Below the pieces are notes generated by a model. That model made no database searches. It saw nothing but the letters and a program-made list of their open reading frames with translations, and was not told the DNA's origin. A program made the position numbers and the translations under genes. This document shows positions 53,660 to 62,778 of a stretch of DNA of 64,000 nt, in pieces. The DNA is from Acidobacteriota bacterium. Its GTDB lineage: Bacteria; Acidobacteriota; Thermoanaerobaculia; Multivoradales; Multivoraceae. The stretch spans positions 248,001-312,000 of the forward strand of contig JAPOWR010000002.1 in NCBI GenBank assembly GCA_026707545.1, in the 5' to 3' direction. Positions within the stretch are counted from its first letter, which is position 1. Every line of letters starts with the position of its first letter.

Positions 53660-53692
53660 CAGCCCACCGGAGTCCCGCCAGGCGCTACACTG

Positions 53693-54781
53693 ATGGTCTA
53701 CCGACCCGGAGTTGACCCTGAATTGACGGATCGAGGTTCAGCGCGAACCCCAGCCGTGATCGCCGTCGACGCGATGGGTGGGGACCACGCGCCCCGAACC
53801 GCGGTGGAGGGCGCCCTGCTGGCGGCACGGAGGCGTGGGCTGCGGCTCCTCCTCGTCGGCCGGCGATCGATCCTGGAGGAGGAGATCGAGGAGTTCGGGC
53901 CCGGAACCGCCGTCCGGGACCGGGTCGAGGTGGTGCATGCCGGCGAGGTCGTCGGCATGTGCGAGTCCGCACTCGCGGTGCGCCGCAAGCGCGACTCCTC
54001 GGTTCGCGTCTGCGCCCGCCTGGTCAAGGAGGGGCGGGCGCAGGCCATGGTCACCGCGGGCAACACCGGCGCCGCCCTGGTCGCGGGGAAGATGGTGATC
54101 GGCGTGGCTCCGGGGGTCGATCGACCCGCACTGGCGGTGGCCATGCCGCGGCGCGTCGGTCGGACCATCCTGCTGGACGCGGGCGCCAACGTCGACTCCA
54201 AACCCGATCAGCTCCGCCAGTTCGCGGTCATGGGCCACTACCTGGCCCAGCAACTGCTGCGGATGAACTCGCCGCGCATCGGCCTGTTGTCGATCGGCGA
54301 GGAGGCCGGGAAGGGCACCGACCTGGTCCGTGAGGTGTTCAAGTCGCTCGACGCCACGGGACTCAACTTCGTCGGCAACGTCGAGGGCCGCGACGTGTTC
54401 AGCGGCGCCGCCGATGTCGTCGTCTGCGACGGCTTCGTCGGCAACGCGATCCTGAAGAGCGCCGAGGCGCTTGCGGAGTTCGTGGGCGCTCAGTTGCGCG
54501 AGGAGATGAGCCGCACCCTGCGCTCGCGGCTCGGCTATCTGCTGGCCAAGCCGGCCTTCGATCGTTTCAGGAGCCGGGTCGACTACAGCGAGTACGGCGG
54601 AGCGCCGCTACTCGGCCTGCGCGGCGGCTGCTTCGTGGCCCACGGGCGTTCGTCGGCCCATGCGATGTCGAGCGCAATCCAGCGGGCCGTGGAGTTCTGC
54701 GAGGCCGGCATCCACCTCAAGGTCAGCGCCAAGCTCTCGGAGGTCGACTTCGAAGCGGCGCCAAAGGCGGTCGCGGGATGA
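53693..54781 (+). CDS. plsX: Phosphate acyltransferase PlsX
   Basis: Makes acyl-phosphate from acyl-ACP for phospholipid synthesis. The sequence (362 residues) contains IAVDAMGGDHAPRTAVEGAL near residue 22, MVTAGNTGAALVAGKMVIG, ALAVAMPRRVGRTILLDAGAN, IGLLSIGEEAGKGTDLV, NFVGNVEGRDVFSGAADVVV and DGFVGNAILKSAEALAEFV, then YGGAPLLGLRGGCFVAHGRS. ATG at 53693 adds an N-terminal extension of about 20 residues; a TTG at 53723 would fit the family better. It overlaps fabH by ATGA. Confidence 0.95.
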   Translation: MVYRPGVDPELTDRGSARTPAVIAVDAMGGDHAPRTAVEGALLAARRRGLRLLLVGRRSILEEEIEEFGPGTAVRDRVEVVHAGEVVGMCESALAVRRKRDSSVRVCARLVKEGRAQAMVTAGNTGAALVAGKMVIGVAPGVDRPALAVAMPRRVGRTILLDAGANVDSKPDQLRQFAVMGHYLAQQLLRMNSPRIGLLSIGEEAGKGTDLVREVFKSLDATGLNFVGNVEGRDVFSGAADVVVCDGFVGNAILKSAEALAEFVGAQLREEMSRTLRSRLGYLLAKPAFDRFRSRVDYSEYGGAPLLGLRGGCFVAHGRSSAHAMSSAIQRAVEFCEAGIHLKVSAKLSEVDFEAAPKAVAG

Positions 54782-55821
54782 CGAACGGGTTGAGGGGCGA
54801 TTCCTCCAATCACACGCGGCGGGTCTGGATCGCAGGTACCGGAAGGGCTGTTCCTGATCGGATCCTGACCAATGCCGATCTCGAGAAGATCGTCGACACG
54901 TCGAATGAGTGGATCATCGCCCGTACCGGCATCGAGGAGCGGCGGGTGGCCGAGGACGACGAGTACACGTCGCAGTTCGCCGTCGGCGCGGCGCGGCAGG
55001 CGCTGGAGATGGCCGGTGTCGAGGCCGCCGACGTCGACCTGGTCCTCATTTCGACGGTGACGCCGGACATGCCATTTCCGTCGACCGCCTGCCTGGTGCA
55101 GGAGGAGATCGGGGCCAGGGACGCGACTGCCTTCGATCTGAACGCCGGATGCACCGGCTTCGTCTACGGCCTCTCCGTGGGTCATCAGTACGTGGCCAGC
55201 GGCGCCGCCTCGACCGCTCTGGTGATCGGCGCCGAGTCGCTGACGAAATACACGGACTACGAGGATCGCTCCACCTGCGTCCTGTTCGGCGACGGAGCGG
55301 GTGCGGTCGTGCTGCGAGGCGACGATCAGCCGGCGTCCGACGCGCGGAACGGGCTGCCGGGCGTCCTCTCCGTGGCGATCCACAGCGACGGTTCGCTGGC
55401 CCACCTGCTCGAGATGCCGGGCGGTGGCAGCCGCAATCCTCCAAACCGGCCGGAGACACTGGAAGCGCGGCTGCCCTTCATCCGGATGCTCGGGAACGAG
55501 ACCTTCAAGGTGGCGGTTCGGACCCTCGCCGAGGTCTCCGGCGAAGTGCTCGCCGACGCCGGCCACGAGGCGGAAGACGTGAAGTGGCTTATCCCCCATC
55601 AGGCGAACCGCCGGATCATCGATGCCGTGGGTCGACGAATCGACGTGCCCTCCGAGCGCGTGTACGTCAACGTCCATCGCTACGGGAACACGTCGGCCGC
55701 GTCCATCCCGATCGCGCTGGACGAACTGAATCGCGACGGGCGGATCGGCTCGGGGGACCTGATCCTGATGGCCGCCTTCGGCGCCGGGCTGACCTGGGGC
55801 GCCGCCGCGGTCCGCTTCTAG
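54778..55821 (+). CDS. fabH: Beta-ketoacyl-ACP synthase III
   Basis: Starts fatty-acid elongation by condensing an acyl-CoA with malonyl-ACP. The 347-residue protein has ARTGIEERRVAEDDEYTSQF, the catalytic Cys in FDLNAGCTGFVYGL, FGDGAGAVVL, the His in LIPHQANRRIIDAVGRRI and the Asn in RYGNTSAASIPIALDEL. ATG at 54778 overlaps the plsX stop; there is an extension of about 15 residues before the core. Its substrate (acetyl or branched starters) cannot be read from sequence. Confidence 0.95.
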   Translation: MTNGLRGDSSNHTRRVWIAGTGRAVPDRILTNADLEKIVDTSNEWIIARTGIEERRVAEDDEYTSQFAVGAARQALEMAGVEAADVDLVLISTVTPDMPFPSTACLVQEEIGARDATAFDLNAGCTGFVYGLSVGHQYVASGAASTALVIGAESLTKYTDYEDRSTCVLFGDGAGAVVLRGDDQPASDARNGLPGVLSVAIHSDGSLAHLLEMPGGGSRNPPNRPETLEARLPFIRMLGNETFKVAVRTLAEVSGEVLADAGHEAEDVKWLIPHQANRRIIDAVGRRIDVPSERVYVNVHRYGNTSAASIPIALDELNRDGRIGSGDLILMAAFGAGLTWGAAAVRF

Positions 55822-55845
55822 GGCTGTCGTCGCGGGATTGTTCAG

Positions 55846-56772
55846 ATGAGTGGGGTGGCGTACGTCTTTCCGGGCCAGGGCTCTCAGCGCGTCGGCATGG
55901 GCCGGTCGCTGGCCCTGGCCTTCGAGGAGGCGCGGGAAGTCTTCGAGGAGGCGGACGACACGCTTGGTTTCGCGCTCTCCGGGCTCTGCTTCGAGGGCCC
56001 TGAGGACGAGCTTCAACTGACGGCGAACACGCAGCCGGCGATCGTCGCAGTATCGGTGGCGGCGCTCCGCTGCTTTCGGGCTCGGGGTCTGGAGACGGAG
56101 ACGCCGAACTTCGTCGCCGGTCACAGTCTAGGCGAGTATTCGGCGCTTGTCGCGGCCGGCGCACTCGAACTCGGCGACGCTCTGCGTCTGGTCAGGGCTC
56201 GGGGCGAGGCCATGCAGAAGGCGGTGCCGGTGGGCGATGGCGCGATGGCGGCGGTGCTTGGCTTGAGCGTCGAAGACACGGTGGAGCTGGCGGCCGAGGC
56301 GGCCGCGGACAGGGGCGGCGTCTGCCAGCTTGCCAACCTGAACGCGCCGGGTCAGATCGTGATCGCGGGTTCCAGCGAAGCGGTGGAGCGGGCGATCGAA
56401 CTGGCGAGCGACCGGGGTGCGCGCCGCGCGATCCCGCTGCCGGTCTCGGCCCCCTTTCACTGCGCCCTGATGTCGCCGGCTCGCCAGGCCATGGAGCCGT
56501 TGATTCAGGCGGCGCCGATGGCGGACCCACAGGTACCGGTGGTCTGCAATGTGGATGCGGAGCCGGTGAAGAGCGCTTCCGCCGTTAGGTGCGCGCTGGT
56601 GCGGCAGATCGACGGCGCCGTCCGTTGGGTGGAATCGGTGACGGTCATGGCGGCGGACGGCGTGGGCCGGCTGATCGAGTTCGGGCCGGGCAAGGTCCTT
56701 TCGGGCCTCGCGCGTCGGATCGACCGGAGCCTCGAGGTGCGCGCGGTGGCCGGGCCGGACGACATGGAGTGA
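55846..56772 (+). CDS. fabD: Malonyl-CoA:ACP transacylase
   Basis: Transfers malonyl groups from CoA to acyl carrier protein, 308 residues. YVFPGQGSQRVGMGRSL at the start, the nucleophile Ser in FVAGHSLGEYSALVAAGAL, and SAPFHCALMSPARQAM with the active-site His are clear, as is the late GRLIEFGPGKVLSGL segment. ATG at 55846 follows fabH by 24 bases. Confidence 0.95.
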   Translation: MSGVAYVFPGQGSQRVGMGRSLALAFEEAREVFEEADDTLGFALSGLCFEGPEDELQLTANTQPAIVAVSVAALRCFRARGLETETPNFVAGHSLGEYSALVAAGALELGDALRLVRARGEAMQKAVPVGDGAMAAVLGLSVEDTVELAAEAAADRGGVCQLANLNAPGQIVIAGSSEAVERAIELASDRGARRAIPLPVSAPFHCALMSPARQAMEPLIQAAPMADPQVPVVCNVDAEPVKSASAVRCALVRQIDGAVRWVESVTVMAADGVGRLIEFGPGKVLSGLARRIDRSLEVRAVAGPDDME

Positions 56773-56777
56773 CAACG

Positions 56778-57524
56778 GTGAGCATCTTCGATCTGAGCGG
56801 ACGGACTGCCCTGGTCTCCGGGGCCTCGCGCGGCATCGGCCGCGCCTGTGCGGTGCTGCTGGCGCGGCAGGGCGCGCGCGTCGTGCTGGCCGCCCGGAAC
56901 GAGGAACTGCTGGACGAGGTCGCCGGTGAGATCAGAGCCTTCGGTGGCGAGGCGCATCCCATGGCGCTGGATCTGGCCGATCATGAATCGCTGCCCGGTG
57001 CGGTACGGCAGCTTCCGGGGGAGTTCGCCGCGGTCGACATCCTCGTCAACAACGCCGGCATCACAGCCGACAACCTGCTGGCCCGGATGACCCTGGACCA
57101 GTGGCAACAGGTGCAGGACGTCAACCTGACCGGCGTCTTCGTGCTGACCAAGGCTCTCGTGCGGGGCATGATGCGCCGCCGTTACGGACGGATCGTCTCC
57201 GTGTCGTCCGTCGCGGGCGTCCTCGGAAATGCCGGCCAGGCGAACTATGCCGCCGCCAAGGCCGGGCTGATCGGGTTCAGCAAGTCGCTCGCGCGCGAGC
57301 TGTTGAGCCGGGGGATCACGGTCAACGTCGTGGCGCCGGGCTTCATCGAGACGGACATGACCGCCGCGATGCCGGAGGGTGCCGGGGAACGCTTCCGCGA
57401 GCAGTACGGCGTCATGCGTCTGGGAACGGTGCACGACATCGCTCCCGCGGTGCTGTACCTGGCGAGCGACGAGGCGTCCTACGTCACCGGCGAGGTCCTC
57501 TGCGTGAGCGGCGGGATGACGTGA
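56778..57524 (+). CDS. fabG: 3-oxoacyl-ACP reductase
   Basis: NADPH-dependent short-chain dehydrogenase that reduces 3-ketoacyl-ACP. The protein (248 residues) has the cofactor loop [33 protein letters not shown], the Ser of [14 protein letters not shown], the [20 protein letters not shown] active site and the PGFIETDMT segment. GTG at 56778 is chosen for GGAG 8 bases upstream; a GTG at 56769 overlaps the fabD stop as GTGA. Confidence 0.94.
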   Translation: MSIFDLSGRTALVSGASRGIGRACAVLLARQGARVVLAARNEELLDEVAGEIRAFGGEAHPMALDLADHESLPGAVRQLPGEFAAVDILVNNAGITADNLLARMTLDQWQQVQDVNLTGVFVLTKALVRGMMRRRYGRIVSVSSVAGVLGNAGQANYAAAKAGLIGFSKSLARELLSRGITVNVVAPGFIETDMTAAMPEGAGERFREQYGVMRLGTVHDIAPAVLYLASDEASYVTGEVLCVSGGMT

Positions 57525-57618
57525 GGGATTCCTGGCTCGGTTGGACGGATCGCCCTGGTGGTGGCATAGTCTTCATCCGTCAGCGGGCCGGAAACGCCAA
57601 CCCCAGAGAGGAACGAGA

Positions 57619-57858
57619 ATGTCCGTAGTCGAAAAGGTCAATAGCATCATCGTCGAGCAGCTCGGAGTCGATGCCGACGAAGTCACTCCGCAGGCGAGTT
57701 TCACCGACGATCTCGGCGCCGATTCGCTCGACATCGTCGAGTTGGTCATGGCCTTCGAAGAAGAGTTCGGCATCGAGATCCCCGATGAGGATGCCGAGAA
57801 GATCGGCTCCGTCAAGGAAGCCATCGACTACATCCAGGCGCACGGGAACTCCAACTAA
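57619..57858 (+). CDS. acpP: Acyl carrier protein
   Basis: Acidic 79-residue carrier. The phosphopantetheine attachment Ser lies in [20 protein letters not shown] near residue 37; the opening [19 protein letters not shown] and closing [10 protein letters not shown] match AcpP. AGAGGAA is 6 bases before the ATG at 57619. The gene is at the usual place between fabG and fabF. coaD at 7.9 kb supplies the cofactor precursor. Confidence 0.97.
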   Translation: MSVVEKVNSIIVEQLGVDADEVTPQASFTDDLGADSLDIVELVMAFEEEFGIEIPDEDAEKIGSVKEAIDYIQAHGNSN

Positions 57859-57929
57859 CTTCCAGAAGCCGGCGCCCTGGCCGGCTCCGGCAGTCCCGAG
57901 CGGATTCGCTGACGTACGGATTCGTGCCC

Positions 57930-59171
57930 ATGAACGACCGCAGACGTGTCGTCATCACCGGTGTGGGCCTCGTGTCCCCGCTCGCCGTGGGCACGGAGGA
58001 AACGTGGTCCGGCCTGATGGACGGAAGGAGCGGCGTCGGTGCGCTGACGCGGGTTGACGCCTCCCTCTACACGACGAAGATCGCCGCCGAAGTGCGGGAC
58101 TTCGACGCGGAGCGGTTCCTTCCCCGGAAGGACATCCGCCGGGTCGACCTGTTCATCCAGTTCGCCCTGGCTGCCGCGGCCCTGGCACGCGAGGACTCGG
58201 GGCTCGAGATCGACGACCGCAACGCCGACCGCGTCGCGACGGTCGTCGGTTCGGGCATGGGCGGACTGCCGCTGATCGAGCACATGCACGGCATCTGGCG
58301 AGACCGCGGGCCGCGCAGGGTGTCGCCGTTCTTCATTCCCGGCCTGATCGCCAACATGGCGTCAGGCCAGATCTCGATCCGGCATGGCGCGAAGGGGCCG
58401 AACACATGCCCCACGACCGCTTGTACGACGGGCCTGCACGGGGTGGGCGACGCCTTCCGCCTGATTCAGCACGGATACGCAGACGCCGCCTTCGCCGGCG
58501 GCACGGAGGCCACGACCTCCGACCTGGCGCTGGCCGGTTTCGGCGCGATGAAGGCGCTCTCGGTCCGTAACGACGAGCCGGCCAGGGCCTCCCGACCATG
58601 GGATGTCGGCCGCGACGGTTTCGTTCTCGGTGAGGGAGCGGGCGTTCTGATCCTGGAGGAGCGCCAGGCGGCCCTGGCCCGGGGCGCTGAACCTTACGCC
58701 GAAATCCTGGGCTATGGCATGAGCGCCGACGCGTACCACGTGTCGGCGCCCGAACCTACCGGCGACGGTGCGGCGCGGGTCATGCGGGCGGCGCTCGACG
58801 ACGCGGGGATCGCGGCGGAGCGAGTCGACTATGTCAATGCACACGGCACGTCGACGCCGCTCGGGGACATCGCAGAGGTTCGGGCGATCAAGCGCGTCTT
58901 CGGTGACCATGCCTACCGGCTGGCGGTGTCCTCAACCAAGTCCTCCACCGGTCACCTGCTGGGAGCGGCGGGCGGCGTCGAAGCCGGCATCCTGGCGCTG
59001 GCCGTCCACCGCCAGGTGCTGCCGGCGACGCTCAACCTCGACCAGCCCGACGAGGAGTGCGACCTGGACTTCGTGCCCCACGAGTCCCGTGACGCGAGGG
59101 TCGACGTGGCCCTGACCAACTCCTTCGGCTTCGGCGGCACGAACGGCGCCCTGATCATGGCCAGGGCCTGA
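57930..59171 (+). CDS. fabF: Beta-ketoacyl-ACP synthase II
   Basis: Elongating condensing enzyme, about 413 residues. VVITGVGLVSPLAVGTEETW, GPNTCPTTACTTGLHGVGDA with the catalytic Cys, FDRDGFVLGEG-like VGRDGFVLGEGAGVLILEE, the His in VNAHGTSTPLGD, the Lys/His in STKSSTGHLLGAAGGVEAG and NSFGFGGTNGALI are present. ATG at 57930 is preferred to the GTG two codons upstream. It follows acpP by 71 bases and ends the fab cluster. Confidence 0.95.
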   Translation: MNDRRRVVITGVGLVSPLAVGTEETWSGLMDGRSGVGALTRVDASLYTTKIAAEVRDFDAERFLPRKDIRRVDLFIQFALAAAALAREDSGLEIDDRNADRVATVVGSGMGGLPLIEHMHGIWRDRGPRRVSPFFIPGLIANMASGQISIRHGAKGPNTCPTTACTTGLHGVGDAFRLIQHGYADAAFAGGTEATTSDLALAGFGAMKALSVRNDEPARASRPWDVGRDGFVLGEGAGVLILEERQAALARGAEPYAEILGYGMSADAYHVSAPEPTGDGAARVMRAALDDAGIAAERVDYVNAHGTSTPLGDIAEVRAIKRVFGDHAYRLAVSSTKSSTGHLLGAAGGVEAGILALAVHRQVLPATLNLDQPDEECDLDFVPHESRDARVDVALTNSFGFGGTNGALIMARA

Positions 59172-59255
59172 CCGCGAAGTGCGCGCCCGAGGAGGCTGGT
59201 AGGATCGCCACATCCTCAGTCTCAGCAGGTGCCCCGCGCCAGAAAGGAAGTGGAC

Positions 59256-59957
59256 ATGGCCCCATCCACCACGTCGAACCCCGTCACCAGACAGGGAGGG
59301 TTGGCCCTGATCGTCGGTGTCGTCCTGTCGGTGCTCGCATCGCTCCTCTTTCCGGGCGGCGTAGTGGACCGTGTGGACCAGACCGACTTCCCGGCCGCCC
59401 TCGACGCGGCGGCGGCGAACGCCAGCCGCGCGCATCTGGCGTCCATGCTGTCGATCCTCGGGATGTTCCTCTACGGTTACGCTGCCTTCACATGGCTTCG
59501 CCTGGCCGAGCAGGGGCCCGGCGGTTTGTGCCTGCGGCTGGGGGCGTATGTAAGCGTGTTCGGGTGGAGCCTCTACGTCGTCGCGATGGGCATGCGGCAG
59601 TTCAGCGTCCACCTGATGCAGCGCGGCATGGAGGACCTGGCCCTCGGCACTTACGTGTCGATGGCCGGTATCGTCATCGCGTTGGTTTCCGTCTATCCGA
59701 TCGGTTCCATTCTGGTGGGCCTCGGCCTTTCCGCCCGCTTCGGCTCAATGAGCATTTTCAAGCTGGCCTCCTATGGATTCGTCCTGCTCGGGGTCCTGGC
59801 AATCATCAACTTCCTGGTCCTGCAGCACGTGTCGGGGATCGAGCCGCTGGTGCTCCTCACGAACGACAACGCCCTGCAGGCGTTCGGTTCGCTCATCTTC
59901 GTCATCATCGGGATTGGGATGTACCGGGGTAGAAGCGAGCTCACATCAGAGGTCTGA
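59256..59957 (+). CDS. Uncharacterised six-helix membrane protein
   Basis: Protein of 233 residues, not recognised. Six or seven hydrophobic segments can be seen: about residues 13-35 (LIVGVVLSVLASLLFPGG), 60-80 (ASMLSILGMFLYGYAAFTWL), 95-112, 130-160 (SMAGIVIALVSVYPIGSILVG), 168-190 (GFVLLGVLAIINFLVLQHV) and 205-225. AAGGAAG is 8 bases upstream of the ATG at 59256, supporting this start over one nine codons earlier. It stands alone between fabF and the aro-his operon. Role unknown. Confidence 0.7.
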   Translation: MAPSTTSNPVTRQGGLALIVGVVLSVLASLLFPGGVVDRVDQTDFPAALDAAAANASRAHLASMLSILGMFLYGYAAFTWLRLAEQGPGGLCLRLGAYVSVFGWSLYVVAMGMRQFSVHLMQRGMEDLALGTYVSMAGIVIALVSVYPIGSILVGLGLSARFGSMSIFKLASYGFVLLGVLAIINFLVLQHVSGIEPLVLLTNDNALQAFGSLIFVIIGIGMYRGRSELTSEV

Positions 59958-59985
59958 GCAGCCCGTCCGCAGCAGCGGAAGCTGC

Positions 59986-60014
59986 TTGACAGTCCGCACC
60001 TTCCGGTACAGTAT
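59986..60014 (+). promoter_or_regulatory. Candidate sigma70-type promoter of the aroDE-his operon
   Basis: A perfect -35 hexamer TTGACA at 59986-59991 is followed, after 17 bases, by CAGTAT (60009-60014), or after 15 bases by TACAGT. Either would set the start near 60021, leaving about 40 bases before the leader ORF. The -35 match is striking in DNA of this GC content; the -10 is weak. Confidence 0.55.
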
Positions 60015-60059
60015 CCGGCCTCCCGGAGCCATTCCGACCCGTTCCACCCTCACCGCGTC

Positions 60060-60164
60060 ATGAACTCACAGGACAGCACTTCCGCGTTCGTCGCTGCCTC
60101 CGTCGCTCCGGCGACCGGGGTCGTCGCGACGTCCTGGTGGGCTCACGGTCACGGCAAGGGCTGA
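60060..60164 (+). CDS. Candidate leader peptide with Trp-Trp and His codons
   Basis: Open frame of 34 codons ending at a TGA at 60162, in the gap before aroDE. Its C-terminal part reads TSWWAHGHGKG, with two adjacent Trp codons (60135-60140) and two His codons (60144 and 60150). Its layout resembles the trp leader peptides of actinobacteria, with Trp run then His. Downstream lie an aromatic-pathway gene and histidine genes. No clear Shine-Dalgarno lies before the ATG, which weakens the case. It has not been confirmed that this frame is translated. Confidence 0.6.
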   Translation: MNSQDSTSAFVAASVAPATGVVATSWWAHGHGKG

Positions 60165-60211
60165 ACCCGGGCCAGGTCCCGGTACGCACGGTCCGGGACG
60201 AGGGTGAGCGA

Positions 60212-60243
60212 GAAGACCTCCTTCCGGATCGAAGGAGGTCTTC
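60212..60243 (+). promoter_or_regulatory. Hairpin that sequesters the aroDE ribosome-binding site
   Basis: Perfect 13-bp stem at 60212-60224 and 60231-60243 with a 6-base loop (CGGATC). The 3' arm contains AAGGAGGT (60232-60239), a perfect anti-16S match, 8 bases before the aroDE TTG start. The stem would hide it. It is followed by CCCGTTTG, not a T-tract, so translational control is more likely than transcription termination. Upstream, 60176-60182/60193-60199 (7 bp) and 60166-60173/60190-60197 (8 bp with one G-U) can form mutually exclusive hairpins, as attenuators do. Confidence 0.7.
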
Positions 60244-60247
60244 CCGT

Positions 60248-61789
60248 TTGAACCCGACAACCGACGAACCCCGAACCGCCACCCCTGCGGAGGTCGCAGC
60301 GCGTGCGACCTTGGTGGCGTCGTTGACCGAGGCGCCCAGCGCGTCCGGCGACGAGGTGCGCGCGCTCTCGGAGCTGGCGGACTGTCTGGAGGTGCGCGCG
60401 GACCTGGTCGGGGCGATCGATCCCGGCTGGCTCCGGGAGCGCTTCGCGGGGGAGCTTCTCTACACTCTGCGCAGCGAGGCGGAGGGCGGTCACGGGCCGG
60501 TTGATGCGGACCGCCGGGAGAAGCTGCTGGCGGCTGGCGCGGGGTACGACCTGATCGACCTCGAGGCGGACCGCGACCTGGTTTCCGGGGTGCTGGACGC
60601 CGTCGAACCACGCCGCCGCCTGGTTTCCTGGCATGGTCGAGCCGGTCACCTCAAGGCACTCCGGAGTCGGTTGAAGCAGGCCTCGGCCACGGAGGCTCGG
60701 CTCTACAAGCTCGTGACCGCGGCGGAGCGTTCCGGCGAGGAGTTGGCACCGCTCGAACTCCTGCTCGGGGAAGGCCGGGAGGATGTCGTGGCCTTCTCGA
60801 TGGGCGCGGTCGGCGCATGGACGCGGTTGTTGGCGCCCCGGCTCGGCGCGCCCTGGGTCTACGGTGCGGCAGGTTCGGTGGCCGCCGCTCCCGGCCAGCC
60901 GTCCGTCGAACGTTTGCGGGCCGACTACGGCCTGCCGAGTCTGCCGCCGGTGGCGCGACTGTTCGGCGTCGTCGGACATCCTGCGGCGCACAGCATGTCG
61001 CCGCGGCTCCACAACGCCGGCTACCGGGCCCGCAGTCAGGCCGCGCTCTACGTCGCCTTCGACGCGCCCTCCTTCGAAACGTTCTGGGAGGAAGTCGTCC
61101 TCAGCGACTTCCTCGAGCGCGCGGGACTCCCTCTCGGCGGTCTGAGCGTGACGGCGCCGCACAAGGCCGCGGCGCTCGCCGCCGCCTCGGAGGCTGGCGA
61201 TGCGGCGGTGCGCGCCGCGGGTGCGAACACTCTGCTTCCGGCCCCGGGCGCGGCGGCCGAAAAAAGGTGGCGGGCTGAGAGCACGGATCCGGAGGGTGTC
61301 GTCGGCCCGCTTCGCCGCCGGGGGATCGAGACGGCGGGCCGCACCGCCCTGGTCATCGGCGCCGGCGGCGCCGGACGGGCCGCCGTGGCGGGTCTCGCGG
61401 CGGCGGGCGCGGACGTCTCACTAGCCAACCGCACCGTCGAGGCGGGGGAAGCGGCCGCGGAGTCCCTCGCGGTGAGCTTCGTCCCGCTGACGGAGTTGGA
61501 CCCCGGACCGTTCGACATCGTGGTCAACGCGACTTCTCTCGGGGGTCGTCCCGGCGATCCTCTTCCCTGCGATCCGGACGCGCTGCGCCCGTCGGCGGTC
61601 GGCGTCGAGTTGGTCTACGGCGGCGGACCTACGCCGTGGAGCCGGGCGCTCGGGGCACTTGGCGTGCCGGTCGTGGACGGACGGGAGGTCCTGCTACACC
61701 AGGGTCTGGCGCAGTTCAAGGCGATGACGGGTGGGCCGCTGCCGTTCGAGGTCGGCGCCGCTGCCCTGGGTCTGGAGACGCAGCGATGA
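60248..61789 (+). CDS. aroDE: Bifunctional 3-dehydroquinate dehydratase/shikimate dehydrogenase
   Basis: Fusion of 513 residues joining two consecutive steps of the shikimate pathway. Residues about 15-230 are a type I dehydroquinase: LADCLEVRADL, LLYTLRSEAEGG, YDLIDLEADRDL, the His in LVSWHGRAGHL and the Schiff-base Lys in ARLYKLVTAAERSG. Residues about 240-510 are shikimate dehydrogenase: LFGVVGHPAAHSMSPRLHN, SVTAPHKAAALAA with the catalytic Lys, STDPEGVV with the Asp, the NADP loop VIGAGGAGRAAVAGL and VVNATSLGGRPGD. The TTG at 60248 is backed by a perfect SD 8 bases upstream. It overlaps hisZ by ATGA. Fused AroD-AroE proteins are known in plants and some bacteria. Confidence 0.9.
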   Translation: MNPTTDEPRTATPAEVAARATLVASLTEAPSASGDEVRALSELADCLEVRADLVGAIDPGWLRERFAGELLYTLRSEAEGGHGPVDADRREKLLAAGAGYDLIDLEADRDLVSGVLDAVEPRRRLVSWHGRAGHLKALRSRLKQASATEARLYKLVTAAERSGEELAPLELLLGEGREDVVAFSMGAVGAWTRLLAPRLGAPWVYGAAGSVAAAPGQPSVERLRADYGLPSLPPVARLFGVVGHPAAHSMSPRLHNAGYRARSQAALYVAFDAPSFETFWEEVVLSDFLERAGLPLGGLSVTAPHKAAALAAASEAGDAAVRAAGANTLLPAPGAAAEKRWRAESTDPEGVVGPLRRRGIETAGRTALVIGAGGAGRAAVAGLAAAGADVSLANRTVEAGEAAAESLAVSFVPLTELDPGPFDIVVNATSLGGRPGDPLPCDPDALRPSAVGVELVYGGGPTPWSRALGALGVPVVDGREVLLHQGLAQFKAMTGGPLPFEVGAAALGLETQR

Positions 61790-62778
61790 AGATCTCCGCC
61801 GGCTTACCGACTGGGGTGTCGGCCGCCCTGTTCGACAGCGTGAAGCGACGCCGCCGGCTGGAGGCGCTTCTCTCGGGTCTGCTCGAAGAGAGGGGCTTCG
61901 CCGAGGTCCTGCTGCCCATCCTCGACTACTTCGAGCCTTACCGGCCGCTGCTGCAGGAACGGCTGCTCAAGCAGCTCTACCGCTTCGTCGACCGGGACGG
62001 CCAGTTGCTCGCCCTGCGCGGCGACTTCACGCCGATGCTGGCGCGGCTCCTGGCCCCCCACCTGGACGACCTGGAGCTGCCGCTTCGTCTCTATTACCGG
62101 GGCGATGTCGTGCGGCACCAGCCGCTTCGTCCCGGCCGGATGCGTGAGTACTCGCAGTTGGGCGCCGAACTGCTGGGCGGCGACCCCACCGAGGCGGACT
62201 TTGAGGTGGTGACGCTCTTCCTGGACCTGCTGCTTGGGGCCCGAGGCGAGGACTCAGGGGGCGGCGACGACGCCGCGGTCCGGGTCGTCCTCGGTATCGC
62301 CGGTGCGCTCGACGAGGCCCTGCTGGCGACGGCTGGAGACGGCGCCGCCGGCGAACTGGCGCTTCGGATCGCGAGCCGCGACCGCAGGGCCGCGGGCCGG
62401 GCTCGCCTGACCGAAGTCGTCGAACGGGGATACCCGTCGGACCTCTCCGTGCTGGGCGGAGCCGCCGAGGCGGTGACCGATCTCCTGGCGCTCCGCGACC
62501 GGCTGGCCGAGACGTACGAGGCCCGGAGCGTCCAGGTCGAGGTCGACCTCGCCGAGTTCGCCGCCGCCGCGCTCGACCCGAGGGTCGGAGTTTCGGCAGG
62601 TCCGCGCGGCTACTACGACGGCCTCATGTTCGCGGCCTACGCTCCGGGGACCGCCCTGGCTCTCGGGGTCGGCGGCCGCTACGACAAGGTGTTCCGGTCG
62701 CTCAGTGGCGACTGCTCGGCGGTCGGCTTCTCGTTCGGGCTCGACCTGCTGACGGAACTGGGAGATGTCGGAGCATGA
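61786..62778 (+). CDS. hisZ: ATP phosphoribosyltransferase regulatory subunit HisZ
   Basis: Histidyl-tRNA-synthetase-like protein of 330 residues that lacks a tRNA-binding domain and works with short HisG. Class II synthetase motifs appear as ALRGDFTPMLARLLA and RLYYRGDVVRHQPLRPGRM followed by REYSQLGAELLG; the C-terminal part has GYYDGLMFAAYAPG and LGVGGRYDKVFRSL. It is needed for activity and feedback control by histidine. The ATG at 61786 overlaps aroDE as ATGA, and the stop overlaps hisG. Confidence 0.9.
   Translation: MKISAGLPTGVSAALFDSVKRRRRLEALLSGLLEERGFAEVLLPILDYFEPYRPLLQERLLKQLYRFVDRDGQLLALRGDFTPMLARLLAPHLDDLELPLRLYYRGDVVRHQPLRPGRMREYSQLGAELLGGDPTEADFEVVTLFLDLLLGARGEDSGGGDDAAVRVVLGIAGALDEALLATAGDGAAGELALRIASRDRRAAGRARLTEVVERGYPSDLSVLGGAAEAVTDLLALRDRLAETYEARSVQVEVDLAEFAAAALDPRVGVSAGPRGYYDGLMFAAYAPGTALALGVGGRYDKVFRSLSGDCSAVGFSFGLDLLTELGDVGA

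Noticed and set aside
60212..60243. Intrinsic terminator before aroDE
   Set aside because: The stem is ideal, but no T-tract follows and the 3' arm is the ribosome-binding site, so translational control is favoured; termination is not fully excluded.
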